NCBI GenBank assembly: GCA_049840815.1
Contig: JASGJI010000007.1
Span: forward strand, 314,118 to 378,117
DNA from: JASGDN01 sp049840815
GTDB lineage: Bacteria; Chloroflexota; Chloroflexia; Thermomicrobiales; UBA6265
DNA: 64,000 nt
Direction of reading: 5' to 3'
Under the pieces are notes generated by a model, which ran no database searches, was not told where the DNA came from, and saw only the letters and a program-made list of their open reading frames with translations. Positions 8,724 through 18,035 of the stretch are shown piece after piece. The position numbers and the translations under genes were made by a program. Each line of letters begins with the position of its first letter. Position 1 is the first letter of the stretch.

Positions 8724-8753
8724 AGTATAGTAACGAACACATGTTCGTGTCAA
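8724..8753 (-). promoter_or_regulatory. lexA promoter
   Basis: On the minus strand TTGACA (8748-8753) and TATACT (8724-8729) are separated by 18 bases. Both match the sigma-70-type consensus closely. The LexA box fills most of the spacer, so repressor binding would exclude RNA polymerase. The promoter lies about 95 bases upstream of the lexA ATG. Confidence 0.85.
8734..8747. promoter_or_regulatory. LexA operator (SOS box)
   Basis: CGAACACATGTTCG matches the Gram-positive/actinobacterial-type SOS box CGAAC-RNRY-GTTCG exactly. It lies between lexA and the divergent mutS2, about 105 bp from each start. It sits inside the lexA promoter, so control of lexA is clear; control of mutS2 is possible but not shown. 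Confidence 0.9.
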
Positions 8754-8852
8754 TCCGTGATCGCACCTGAATACGTTGCTGCCGTGCGCGCCGTACGATC
8801 CGGCTGACACCTCGTCGCCGCTCCGGCCGCCCATCCGCCAAGGACCGTTCCC

Positions 8853-11291
8853 GTGAGTTCCGAATCGTTCAGTCCCGAGCACGCGCTGGAGAAGCTCGAG
8901 TTCCGCGAGATCCAGCGCCGCCTGTCCGTCCATTGTCAATACAGCCTCGCCGCCGCCCGCGCCATGGAGATCGGCCCATCCGGCGATCGCCGCATCGTGC
9001 GCTACCTGCTCGATGTCACCGCCGAGGCACTCGATCTCATCGTCTCCTTCCCGCAACTGACCGTCGGAGGTGCACGAGACATCCGCGAGTTCCTCGACAA
9101 GGCGGAGAAGGGCGGACGGCTTGCCCCTGCCGAACTGATGCTGGTAGCCGACACGATGCGTGCCGGTCGCGAGCTGCGATCGTTCTTCCTTCGCCTGCCC
9201 GATGCCGCCACCCGCTTCCCGAACGTACTCGAGTTCGCCGAGAGCATCGAGAACTTCTCGCCGCTGGAGGCCGATCTGACGCGCTCGATCGGACCGCGCG
9301 GCGATGTCCTCGATGGCGCCAGCCCGGAGCTGGGGCGCATCCGCAAGGCTGTTCGCGTCGCGCATAGCCGCCTGATGGACCGCCTGAACAGCTTCATCAC
9401 CGGCAATCGCTACGGCTCGGCGCTGCAGGAGAACATCATCACCATCCGCGACGGGCGCTACGTCATCCCCGTCCGCTCCGATGCGCGGAACGTCGTGAAG
9501 GGCATCGTCCACGACACCTCGTCCAGCGGGCAGACGCTCTTCGTCGAGCCGTTCGACGTGGTGGAGATGAACAACCGCTGGCGTGAGGAGCAATTGGCCG
9601 AGCAGCGCGAGGTGGAACGCATCCTCGACATGCTCAGCGCGAAGGTTGGCGACAACGCCGACAGCCTCCATCGCATGATCGAGGCGATTGCCGCCATCGA
9701 CCTCGCGATGGCGAAGGCGCGGCTCGCCCTGGCGATGGAGGCCACCCGTCCGATCCTGCACGAGCCGGCCAAGGGAGCGGGACGTGAGGACATTCCCGGC
9801 CACCCGACACACTACGTCCGCCTCGTCAATGCCCGTCACCCCCTGCTGGACCAGCAGACCGTCGTCCCGACCTCGCTGGAGATTGGCGACCGCTTCCGCG
9901 TGCTGCTCATCACCGGGCCGAATACAGGTGGCAAGACGGTCGCCCTGAAGACCGTCGGCCTGCTGACGCTGATGGCGCAGACCGGTCTCTTCCTGCCCGC
10001 CGATGATGGCACGACCGTCAGCGTGTTCCCGGCGGTGTTCGTGGACATCGGGGATGAGCAGAGCATCGCGCAGAGCCTCTCGACCTTCTCATCGCACATC
10101 CGGAACATCATCCGCATGCTGCGCAACGTCTCGTCGGACAGCCTTGTGCTGCTGGACGAGATGGGCGCCGGCACCGATCCGCAGGAGGGCTCAGCGCTCG
10201 CCCGCGCGATCATCACCACGCTCCTGCGGCGCAAGGCGATGGTGATCGCCACGACGCATTACTCCGAGGTAAAGGCCTACGCCTACGCCACGCGAGGCGT
10301 CGAGAACGCCAGTGTCGAATTCAACGTGCAAACGCTCTCGCCGACCTACAAGCTCTCGATCGGCGTGCCGGGCCGATCGAATGCGCTCGCCATCGCTACC
10401 CGGCTGGGGATGCCGAAGGAGATCGTGAAGGAAGCGGAGGCCTATCTCGATCCGGGAGCGAACGGCACCGAGGACCTGATCGATGATATCCGCGAGCGGC
10501 GGAACGAGATCACGCGCGAACTGGAACGCACCAAGGCCGCCGAGGAGGAAGCCCGGCAGCTGCGTCGCCGTGCCGCGCAATCCCTCCGCGAGGCGGAGGA
10601 CATCCGGCGCTCCGCCCGTGAGGAAGCCATTGCCGAGGTCGAAGCCGAACTTGCCGACGTCCGGAACGCCCTCCGGGAGAGCGCCCGCCTCAAGAACACC
10701 GTCCCGGCAGGCCAACGTCCCCAGATGCCGACACAATCCGCCGCCAACGCGATCCGGGAGGCGGAGGAGCAGGTGCGCCTCTCCGAACGCAAGACGAATC
10801 GCGGCTCGACGCGACCGCAGCCGGTGCTCCAGCCACCGCGCGCGCTCCGCAAGGGCGATCGGGTGCGCGTTCTCTCGCTGGACATGGAAGGGGACGTCCT
10901 CTCCGTATCCCCGGTGGACGCCGAGGTACAGATGGGTGTGATGAAGTCACGCCAACCGCTCATGAACCTGGAGCGGGTGGGACGAAAGCCGGCCTCCCAG
11001 ATCCAGGAGCGCCCAGCCATCTCGATTCCCGCCCAGGAAGCCGTGCCGCTCGAACTCGATCTGCGCGGACGCCGGGCCGAGGAGATCGCCCCGCTGGTGG
11101 AGCGATACATCCACGATGCCTACCTGATGGGCATGCCATGGGTGCGCATCATCCATGGGAAGGGGACCGGCGCGTTGCGTCAGGTCGTGCGCGAGGAACT
11201 GAAGGGCAACCCGGTCGTCGCAAAGAGCGAGGCCGCCGGCCCCGGCGAGGGTGGCGACGGCGCGACCGTCGCGCATCTCCGCCAGAACTGA
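8853..11291 (+). CDS. mutS2: Endonuclease MutS2
   Basis: MutS2 is a MutS-family ATPase that acts on recombination intermediates and stalled/collided ribosomes rather than in mismatch repair. The 812-residue protein has the core/clamp region, a Walker A (GPNTGGKTVALK), the STFSSHIRN signature region and LLDEMGAGTDP Walker B. A coiled-coil linker with many Arg/Glu follows (about 540-650). The C-terminal Smr nuclease domain has LDLRGRRAEE and the HGKGTGALRQVV motif. Translation starts at GTG 8853. It is divergent from lexA with a shared 220-bp control region. Confidence 0.96.
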   Translation: MSSESFSPEHALEKLEFREIQRRLSVHCQYSLAAARAMEIGPSGDRRIVRYLLDVTAEALDLIVSFPQLTVGGARDIREFLDKAEKGGRLAPAELMLVADTMRAGRELRSFFLRLPDAATRFPNVLEFAESIENFSPLEADLTRSIGPRGDVLDGASPELGRIRKAVRVAHSRLMDRLNSFITGNRYGSALQENIITIRDGRYVIPVRSDARNVVKGIVHDTSSSGQTLFVEPFDVVEMNNRWREEQLAEQREVERILDMLSAKVGDNADSLHRMIEAIAAIDLAMAKARLALAMEATRPILHEPAKGAGREDIPGHPTHYVRLVNARHPLLDQQTVVPTSLEIGDRFRVLLITGPNTGGKTVALKTVGLLTLMAQTGLFLPADDGTTVSVFPAVFVDIGDEQSIAQSLSTFSSHIRNIIRMLRNVSSDSLVLLDEMGAGTDPQEGSALARAIITTLLRRKAMVIATTHYSEVKAYAYATRGVENASVEFNVQTLSPTYKLSIGVPGRSNALAIATRLGMPKEIVKEAEAYLDPGANGTEDLIDDIRERRNEITRELERTKAAEEEARQLRRRAAQSLREAEDIRRSAREEAIAEVEAELADVRNALRESARLKNTVPAGQRPQMPTQSAANAIREAEEQVRLSERKTNRGSTRPQPVLQPPRALRKGDRVRVLSLDMEGDVLSVSPVDAEVQMGVMKSRQPLMNLERVGRKPASQIQERPAISIPAQEAVPLELDLRGRRAEEIAPLVERYIHDAYLMGMPWVRIIHGKGTGALRQVVREELKGNPVVAKSEAAGPGEGGDGATVAHLRQN

Positions 11292-11388
11292 GAAACGAGG
11301 CGGAAGAAAAGAGGAAAGTGATCGTCGGTGATTGCCCCGATTGGGGCGGTCACCGAGATCGGTGTCTTGTCCCGCAGGGGCGATCCCC

Positions 11389-14300
11389 TTACCGCACCGC
11401 GAGGACCGGGGCTGACTCCCGGTCATGCACGCGCTCGACCTCGGAGAGCACGAGGTCGAGCGCGTCCTGCCACGGCATCTCGAGGTCCAGCAAGCGGATG
11501 CGCACCGAGTTCGCGGTGATCCGGACGGCCTGACCCAGTTCCCGCACCAGCTTCCGCTTGTCGAGGTTCGCCGTGATCACCGGGCGTACCACGATCTCCC
11601 GTTCGCGCTCCACAACCGAGTCGATGCCCAGCGCCTCGGAACGGATGCGCACCCGGATCAGCGCCAGCAGGTGCTCGATCTCCTCCGGATACTCGCCGAA
11701 GCGGTCCGTCAATTCATCGCCGAAGTCATCCACCTGCGCTCGCGTCGTCACGCCCGCGATCTGGCGGTACAGCCCAAGCCGGAGTTCCGGGTCGGCGACA
11801 TAACTCTCCGGGATCAGCGCTGTCATCGGCAGGTCGAGCGTCACCGGCCCCTGCTCGATGGCCGGAGCCCCGGCCCGGATCTCCTCGATCGCCTGGCGAA
11901 GCAGGCGCATGTAGAGATCGTAGCCCACGGTCGCGATATGACCGCTCTGCTCGCCGCCGAGGATGTTCCCGGCGCCACGAATCTCGAGGTCGCGCATGGC
12001 GACGCGCAACCCGGCCCCGAGTTCGGTCGCCTCCTGGATCGTCTCCAGTCGTTCCTGGGCTTCCTCCCGGATCACCTTGTGCGGCGCATAGAGCAGGTAG
12101 GCGTAGGCGCGATGATTGCTGCGGCCAACGCGGCCGCGCAGCTGGTAGAGCTGGGTGAGGCCGAGCGTGTCCGCGTTGTCGATGATGATCGTGTTCGCGT
12201 TCGGGATATCCACACCCGATTCGATGATCGTGGTCGCGATGAGGACATCGAACTCCCGCCGCACGAACCCGAGCATCACTTCCTCGAGCACATGCTCGTC
12301 CATCTGCCCGTGGCCGATGCCGAATCGCGCTTCCGGCACGATCTTCCGCAACCGGTCCGCCAGCCGGTCGATGTCGTGGACGCGGTTATGCACGACATAC
12401 ACCTGCCCGCCGCGCTCGATCTCGCGCAGGATCACCTCGCGGACCAGCGTATCGGTGAACGCGGTGACGAACGTCCGGATCGGCAGGCGCTCGCGCGGGG
12501 CCGTCTCGATCATGCTGATGTCACGCAGGCCGGACATCGACATGTTCAGGGTGCGCGGGATCGGCGTCGCCGACATCGAGAGCACATCGACTTCGGTGCG
12601 GAGCTGCTTCAGGAACTCCTTCTGGCGCACCCCGAACCGCTGCTCCTCGTCGACGATCACCAGCCCGAGATCCTTGAAGCGGACATCCTTCTGCACCAGC
12701 CGATGCGTGCCGATCACGATATCGACCGCTCCCTCACGCAGGCCGTCGATGATCACGTCCTGCTCCTTCTTCGAGCGAAGGCGGGAGAGCATTTCGACCC
12801 GGATCGGGAATGACGACAGCCGTTCGAGGAAGCTGGTGAAGTGCTGGAGCGCGAGGACGGTCGTCGGTACAAGCACCGCGACCTGCTTGCCGCCGTTGAC
12901 CGCCTTGAACGCCGCACGGATCGCAACCTCGGTCTTGCCGAAGCCGACATCGCCGCAGACAAGGCGGTCCATCGGCTTGGTGCTTTCCATGTCGGCCTTC
13001 ACGGCATCGATCGCCTTCTGCTGATCGACCGTCTCCTTGTAGGGGAACGACTCGGCGAGCTCGTAGTCCCACTTGGTGTCGTCCGGGAACTGATGGCCGT
13101 GCCCGGACTCGCGGTAGGCATAGAGCTGGATCAACTCGAAGGCCATCTCGCGGACGGCCTTGCGGACGCGCCGCTTGGTCTTTACCCACTCGCCAGAGCC
13201 GAGCCGGTTCAGCGGCGGCGTGATCCCGCCGGAGCCGTAGCGGGTGACGCGATCGCTCTGATCGATCGGGACGTAGAGTTTGTCGCCCTTCTCGTATTCG
13301 AGCAGCAGGTACTCGCGCTCGACGCCGCCGGTGGTGACGCGGACAAGTCCAGTGAACTTCGCGACACCGTGATCGACGTGGACGACGAACTCGCCTGGTT
13401 CGAGACTCTGGGCGAACGAGCGGCCTTCGGAAGCGGTGCGTCCCCCCTGCCGCCGTGGTTGCTTCCGGAAGCCGAAGATCTCGAAGTCTGTCCAGACCCC
13501 GAGCTTGCCATCCTCCCACGCCCACCCGGCGGTGAGGTCGGAGGGGCGCACCTCGACCGTTCCCGGCGTCATGACTGGCGGGATGGCGCCTGTCTGCCCG
13601 CGCTTGTCCTTGCGAGGATAGAGCCCACGATCCTCCAGCAGTTCCGTGAGGCGATCGACCTGATCGGTGGCGATGGAGATGGCCCACCCGCGATCGAGCC
13701 GGGCCTGCACGTCGCTCGCCAGATCGTCGATCCGGCCTGCGTAGAGGGGAGGATCGGTCAGGCCGACGCCGGAGATCGTCCGCTGGCGTTCCGTCACCGC
13801 TCCGAAATTGAGGGTAGCCCGCCGCTTCAGCAGGCGTTCGAGATCAGCCGCTGGCAAGAACGGTTGCTTCAGCCCCGGCGGCAACTCGCCACTCTCGATG
13901 GCATTGGTCAGAAGCTCGAAGGCGTGGGCCTCCCGTTGGGTGGCGGCGAGCAGGACGGACGCGGGCTGGTCGATCACAAAGAGCGCATCGTCCGGCACGT
14001 AATCCAGCAGGGTCGTCGCTTCCGGCACGAGGTAGCCAGCCAGTACATCGAGTGACGCCGGAAGCGTCGCTGTCTCCAGATGCCCACGCATGCGCTGCCA
14101 TTCCTCGCGCACCTCGTTCCGGAGCCGTGACGTATCCAGCGCCGCGATCTCGGGCGCGATGTCGAGCAGCCTCCAGGTCGGCACCTCGATGGGTGGCAGG
14201 AGGGTAAGCCGGCGCAGGCGGTCGGTAGATCGCTGGTTATGCGGGTCGAAGAGGCGAATGCTGTCCACTTCGTCGCCGAAGAAGTCGATGCGGATCGGCA

Positions 14301-14874
14301 GTTCGGAGCCGGGAGGAAAGAGATCGACAATGCCACCGCGTCGCGCGATCGTGCCCGGCTCCTGCACTAGCGGGTTCACCTGGAACCCGACCGAGAGCGC
14401 CCATTCCATCAGGTCGTCGATGAGCAGGCGGCTCCCGACCTCCACCACCAGCGTGTGAGCCGCCATCTCCTTGCGGGGCATTACCAGCTGCATCAGGCCG
14501 CTGACCGGTGTCACGATCACGTTCCCGCATCTGCCCCGCAGCGTCGCCAGCTGCTGCACGCGACGCACGCTGGCGTCGAGGTCGATCGGCAGCTGCTCGA
14601 ACGGCATCGCGTCCGCCGCTGGCCAGAGAAAGACATCGGAGCCTGGCGCAAGGTACTCCGAGATCGCCCCGGCCAGGGCATCGGCGCGATCCCGCCGCGC
14701 GGTCACCAGCACGATGGGACGCTCCAACTCGGAGGCCGTCGCCGCGATCAACGCGGCACGGCCGGCATCCGGGAGGTCGTCGAAGGTCGCGCTCTTGCCA
14801 TCGCGGATGCGATCGAGCGCGTCCTGCAGGGGGCGGAACCGGGCGAGGGGGGTGATGAGGTGGGCAAGGGTCAA
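11389..14874 (-). CDS. mfd: Transcription-repair coupling factor Mfd
   Basis: Mfd pushes or removes RNA polymerase stalled at lesions and recruits UvrA. The 1161-residue protein shows, in order, the UvrB-homology region, the CarD-like RNA-polymerase-interacting domain (EFVVHVDHGVAKFTG), the translocase with Walker A GDVGFGKTEVAIR and DEEQRFGV, the second RecA domain (QLRGRVGRSNHRAYAYLL) and the TRCF C-terminal domain. The start is a TTG with only a weak ribosome site, so the exact N-terminus is uncertain. It is convergent with mutS2, with about 100 bp between, and divergent from larE. Confidence 0.96.
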   Translation of the reverse strand: MTLAHLITPLARFRPLQDALDRIRDGKSATFDDLPDAGRAALIAATASELERPIVLVTARRDRADALAGAISEYLAPGSDVFLWPAADAMPFEQLPIDLDASVRRVQQLATLRGRCGNVIVTPVSGLMQLVMPRKEMAAHTLVVEVGSRLLIDDLMEWALSVGFQVNPLVQEPGTIARRGGIVDLFPPGSELPIRIDFFGDEVDSIRLFDPHNQRSTDRLRRLTLLPPIEVPTWRLLDIAPEIAALDTSRLRNEVREEWQRMRGHLETATLPASLDVLAGYLVPEATTLLDYVPDDALFVIDQPASVLLAATQREAHAFELLTNAIESGELPPGLKQPFLPAADLERLLKRRATLNFGAVTERQRTISGVGLTDPPLYAGRIDDLASDVQARLDRGWAISIATDQVDRLTELLEDRGLYPRKDKRGQTGAIPPVMTPGTVEVRPSDLTAGWAWEDGKLGVWTDFEIFGFRKQPRRQGGRTASEGRSFAQSLEPGEFVVHVDHGVAKFTGLVRVTTGGVEREYLLLEYEKGDKLYVPIDQSDRVTRYGSGGITPPLNRLGSGEWVKTKRRVRKAVREMAFELIQLYAYRESGHGHQFPDDTKWDYELAESFPYKETVDQQKAIDAVKADMESTKPMDRLVCGDVGFGKTEVAIRAAFKAVNGGKQVAVLVPTTVLALQHFTSFLERLSSFPIRVEMLSRLRSKKEQDVIIDGLREGAVDIVIGTHRLVQKDVRFKDLGLVIVDEEQRFGVRQKEFLKQLRTEVDVLSMSATPIPRTLNMSMSGLRDISMIETAPRERLPIRTFVTAFTDTLVREVILREIERGGQVYVVHNRVHDIDRLADRLRKIVPEARFGIGHGQMDEHVLEEVMLGFVRREFDVLIATTIIESGVDIPNANTIIIDNADTLGLTQLYQLRGRVGRSNHRAYAYLLYAPHKVIREEAQERLETIQEATELGAGLRVAMRDLEIRGAGNILGGEQSGHIATVGYDLYMRLLRQAIEEIRAGAPAIEQGPVTLDLPMTALIPESYVADPELRLGLYRQIAGVTTRAQVDDFGDELTDRFGEYPEEIEHLLALIRVRIRSEALGIDSVVEREREIVVRPVITANLDKRKLVRELGQAVRITANSVRIRLLDLEMPWQDALDLVLSEVERVHDRESAPVLAVR

Positions 14875-15086
14875 GGGGGTGGGTCGCCTCGGGATTCATG
14901 GAGCCTGATTGGCCAGAAGCACGCAAAACGCCGGGCCAGTCGCTGCGACCGCCCGTCCAATCCGTGAAGCACGATTCTACACCTTCGTCGGGAAAGGTGC
15001 GACACTGGCAACCTATCCCACGCTGGGCGTATGCCAATCGTTCGAGCCTGCCACGCCCCGCACCAGAGCCACCTCCAGGAAGCCCC

Positions 15087-15956
15087 ATGAACCCAACCAC
15101 CACCGCAAAGCTCGATGATCTGCGTGCACGCCTTCGCGCGCTCGAATCCGTGGTCGTCGCCTTCTCCGGAGGCGTCGATAGCACGCTGCTTCTGAAGGTC
15201 GCCCACGACGAGCTTGGCGACCGCTGTGTCGCGGCGAGCGGTCTTTCCGAGACGTATGCACCGGAGGAGATGCAGGAGGCCCGCGAGATCGCAGCGGAAC
15301 TCGGCGTCGAGTACGCGGTGCTGACCACCATGGAGCTGAGCGACCCGCGCTACGCCGACAACACGCACCAGCGCTGCTTCTTCTGCAAGCAGGAGCTGTA
15401 CGGAACGCTCCGCGAATTCGCGAACGGGCGCGGGCTCGCTCACGTCATCGACGGCTCGAATGCCGACGACCTCGACGACTTCCGGCCCGGCCTCCGCGCC
15501 GCCCGCGACCTGGGCGTGCGTTCGCCATTGCAGGAGGCCGCGCTGACGAAGGCAGAGATTCGCGAGCTCTCGGCCGAGTACGGATTGCGTACGGCGGACA
15601 AGCCGGCAGTTGCCTGCCTCTCGTCACGGTTCGCGTATGGCGATCCAATCACGGTCGAGAAGCTGGGCAGAGTTGCGAAAGCGGAAAGCGCCATTCGGCA
15701 GCTCGGCTTTCGGGGCTTCCGCCTGCGGCATCACGATCAGGTCGCCCGGCTCGAGTTCGCGCCGGACGACCTCGACCGCGCCTTCGCCCATCGCGACGAG
15801 ATCAACGCGCGAGTGAAAGCCGCAGGCTATACCTTCGTGGCCATCGACCTGGAAGGCTACCGACAGGGCAACATGAATCAGGGCATCTCGCCGAAGCTCA
15901 TGGTCGCCCCCCGGTTTCCGCATGCCTCGACGGGAGGAGTGAGGACCGAGAAGTGA
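15087..15956 (+). CDS. larE: ATP-dependent sacrificial sulfur transferase LarE
   Basis: LarE adenylates and sulfurates pyridinium-3,5-biscarboxylic acid mononucleotide to build the nickel-pincer cofactor of lactate racemase and related enzymes. The 289-residue protein has the PP-loop SGGVDSTLL, the family RCFFCK motif and the Cys-containing KPAVACLSSRFAYGD motif thought to hold the sulfur donor. The ATG at 15087 gives the usual length; upstream in-frame codons are unlikely to be used. larB, larC and larA are not adjacent. The last codons and stop (GAGAAGTGA) are part of a dispersed intergenic repeat. Confidence 0.93.
   Translation: MNPTTTAKLDDLRARLRALESVVVAFSGGVDSTLLLKVAHDELGDRCVAASGLSETYAPEEMQEAREIAAELGVEYAVLTTMELSDPRYADNTHQRCFFCKQELYGTLREFANGRGLAHVIDGSNADDLDDFRPGLRAARDLGVRSPLQEAALTKAEIRELSAEYGLRTADKPAVACLSSRFAYGDPITVEKLGRVAKAESAIRQLGFRGFRLRHHDQVARLEFAPDDLDRAFAHRDEINARVKAAGYTFVAIDLEGYRQGNMNQGISPKLMVAPRFPHASTGGVRTEK
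15934..15956 (+). repeat. Purine-rich intergenic repeat arm over the larE stop
   Basis: GAGGAGTGAGGACCGAG followed by AAGTGA is one copy of a repeat seen after several stop codons in the first 51 kb (for example 32889-32918 and 40776-40802). Here it supplies the last residues and the stop of larE. Confidence 0.65.
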
Positions 15957-15986
15957 TACCGAATCCGGGGGGAGGGTGAGGGAGGC

Positions 15987-16072
15987 CGGACCGACACGGG
16001 GTCCTTCGGCGTCGCTCAGGACTCCCTACGTACAGGGCATTCTTTCGTAGGGACCGACCCCGTGTCGGTCCG
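15987..16072. repeat. Nested inverted repeat
   Basis: The outer arms CGGACCGACACGGGGTC and GACCCCGTGTCGGTCCG are perfect over 17 bases; the inner arms CCCTACG and CGTAGGG are perfect over 7. The right end resembles a short sequence I have seen repeated in Chloroflexota intergenic DNA, which cannot be verified here. Confidence 0.7.
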
Positions 16073-16144
16073 ATGCCACCATCCCTCGGGATCGCTCCCC
16101 ATGCACTGCCAGACCAGTCGGATTCAGTATGAGAAGTGAGCAAG

Positions 16145-16177
16145 AGCGCCGGAGCACATTCCTGCTCCGGCGCTCTC
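16145..16177. terminator. Strong stem-loop, probable bidirectional terminator
   Basis: GAGCGCCGGAGCA pairs perfectly with TGCTCCGGCGCTC across a short loop, between the convergent larE and aldehyde dehydrogenase genes. There is no long T-run on either side. Confidence 0.65.
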
Positions 16178-16247
16178 ATACTCAAGAGGCTGAGAAGGGG
16201 AGTGAGGACCTGACGGCGCTCGCTACCCCCAACTCACTCCCCGGTTC

Positions 16248-17738
16248 TCACTTCTCGACTTCGTCGATCTGCGCGCGCTGCAGCTTGCCGCTGTAGTCGA
16301 CGTAGATGCTTTGCCACTCGGTGTAGAACTCCACCGCCGCCGTGCCAGCCTCGCGGTGGCCATTGCCTGTCGCCTTGGTGCCGCCGAAGGGCAGGTGGAT
16401 CTCCGCACCCGTGGTGCCCGCGTTGACGTAGAGGATACCCGTGTTGATGTCCTGCATCGCGCGGAAGGCGTTGTTCACGTTCTGGGAGAAGATCGAGGCG
16501 GAGAGGCCATAATCGACGCTGTTCGCAATGTCGATCGCCTCGTCCAGCGAATCGACCGGGATCAGCGAGAGCACCGGGCCGAAGATCTCCTCGTTCGCGA
16601 TCCGCATGTCGCGCGTCACGTTGTCGAAGATCGTCGGCTCGTGGAAGAAGCCCTTGCCCAGCTCACCCGCCGTCGCCACGCTGCCACCGGCGACGAGGGT
16701 CGCGCCCTCTTCCTGCCCGATCGCGACGTAGGACGCAACTGTGTCGAGCTGCCCCTGGCTCACGACGGGACCGACATCGACCGACTCGTCCTGCCCGTAT
16801 CCCAGCGACATCTTCGTGGCCCGCGCGGCCAACTTCGCCGAGAGTTCCGCCTGCACGGAGCGGTGCACGATCACACGGCTCGTCGCCGTGCAGCGCTGGC
16901 CGGACGTGCCGAACGCGCCCCAGAGGATGCCTTCCACTGCGAGGTCGAGATTGGCATCGTCCATCACGATCACGGCGTTCTTGCCGCCCATTTCGAGCGT
17001 CAGGCGCTTGTTGTGCTCGGCCGCCGCGACGGCGACTGCCTTGCCAGTCTCGGTCGAACCCGTGAAGGAGATGACCGGAACGTCTGGATGCTGGAGGATC
17101 GGATCACCGACCTCGCGCCCGGAACCAAGGACGACGTTGACGACGCCTGCCGGGAAGCCGGCCTCCTCCAGCACCTGCACGAGGCGGATCGTAAGCTTCG
17201 GCGTGAACGATGCCGGCTTGATCACGACGGTGTTGCCCGTCACCAGCGCCGGGAACATCTTCCAGGACGGAATCGCCATCGGGAAGTTCCACGGCGTGAT
17301 GAAGCCACAGACCCCGAGCGGCTTGCGCACGGACATGTTGAACTTGTTGCGCAGCTCCGACGGCGTGGTCTGGCCGAACATGCGGCGACCTTCGCCGGCC
17401 ATGTAGTAGGCCATGTCGATGGCCTCCTGCACGTCGCCGCGAGCCTCGTTGATGACCTTGCCCATCTCGGCGGTCATCTCACGGGCGAACTCCTCCTTGC
17501 GCTCCTCCAGGATGCGCGCCGCCGCGAAAAGCAGCTCGCCGCGCTTCGGGGCCGGGTAGAGCCGCCAGCTCTTGTAGGCCTCCTTCGCCGCAGCAACTGC
17601 CTCGTCCACATCCTGGGCGTCGCTGGCGGTATAGACGCCATCGAGTTCACCCGTGGCGGGATTGTGGCGCTCGAAGGTGCGCCCGGTGTGCGACGGCTTC
17701 CACTCGCCGCCAATGAAGTTCAGGAAGGTATCCGCCAT
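16248..17738 (-). CDS. NAD(P)-dependent aldehyde dehydrogenase
   Basis: This 496-residue ALDH-superfamily enzyme should oxidise an aldehyde to its acid. The sequence shows the family order: the ITPWNFP segment, the cofactor-binding FTGSTETGKAV, the catalytic Glu in LEMGGKNAVIV and the catalytic Cys in SGQRCTATSRV. It most resembles the broad betaine/semialdehyde dehydrogenase group, but the substrate cannot be set from sequence alone. It is transcribed alone, convergent with larE. Its final codons (GTCGAGAAGTGA) overlap an arm of the purine-rich repeat, as at the end of larE. Confidence 0.93.
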   Translation of the reverse strand: MADTFLNFIGGEWKPSHTGRTFERHNPATGELDGVYTASDAQDVDEAVAAAKEAYKSWRLYPAPKRGELLFAAARILEERKEEFAREMTAEMGKVINEARGDVQEAIDMAYYMAGEGRRMFGQTTPSELRNKFNMSVRKPLGVCGFITPWNFPMAIPSWKMFPALVTGNTVVIKPASFTPKLTIRLVQVLEEAGFPAGVVNVVLGSGREVGDPILQHPDVPVISFTGSTETGKAVAVAAAEHNKRLTLEMGGKNAVIVMDDANLDLAVEGILWGAFGTSGQRCTATSRVIVHRSVQAELSAKLAARATKMSLGYGQDESVDVGPVVSQGQLDTVASYVAIGQEEGATLVAGGSVATAGELGKGFFHEPTIFDNVTRDMRIANEEIFGPVLSLIPVDSLDEAIDIANSVDYGLSASIFSQNVNNAFRAMQDINTGILYVNAGTTGAEIHLPFGGTKATGNGHREAGTAAVEFYTEWQSIYVDYSGKLQRAQIDEVEK

Positions 17739-17988
17739 GTCTGCTGGTTGCCTCTCATTCGTGATGGGCTACGCCGGATGCGCGGCCCAACGGCTCCGTT
17801 TACACCGAGGAGTCTATCACCCCGATTTCCCATATCGCGGACGCCCGGCAGTCCGCATGCCGATGGTCGCCGATTGAGTCCCAGGCGGCGTCCGACGCTC
17901 GTCCCATGGACCGAGAGAATGCGCTCCATCCGACGATCCCGGTCCAGATCAGCCGTGACCGCGTACGATACGCCCATCAGCGACGGAT

Positions 17989-18013
17989 GCATCGCCCGGT
18001 GACCGGGCGATGC
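17989..18013 (+). promoter_or_regulatory. Stable hairpin just upstream of the amidohydrolase ribosome site
   Basis: An 11-base perfect stem (GCATCGCCCGG with CCGGGCGATGC) closes a three-base loop. It ends eight bases before the GAAAGAGG ribosome site. No plus-strand gene lies upstream that would need a terminator, so it may affect mRNA stability or translation of the amidohydrolase. This role is inferred. Confidence 0.5.
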
Positions 18014-18035
18014 GCAGAGGGAAAGAGGTTGTGCC

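Larger units (their letters stand above)
15957..16247. other. Convergent larE/aldehyde dehydrogenase intergenic region with stacked palindromes
   Basis: I see no gene in these 291 bases. A 17-base perfect inverted repeat (15987-16003 with 16056-16072) encloses a second one (CCCTACG at 16024-16030 with CGTAGGG at 16046-16052). A strong stem-loop at 16145-16177 and purine-rich repeat arms at 16195-16215 and 16231-16258 follow. The region is effectively built of repeats and probably stops transcription from both sides. Confidence 0.75.

Noticed and set aside
8631..9839. Extension of the lexA frame upstream to 9839
   Set aside because: It runs antisense through mutS2 and past the lexA promoter; LexA homology starts at ATG 8630.
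11425..12813. Plus-strand ORFs inside mfd
   Set aside because: They are antisense shadows of a well-supported mfd; composition is typical of reverse-frame reading.
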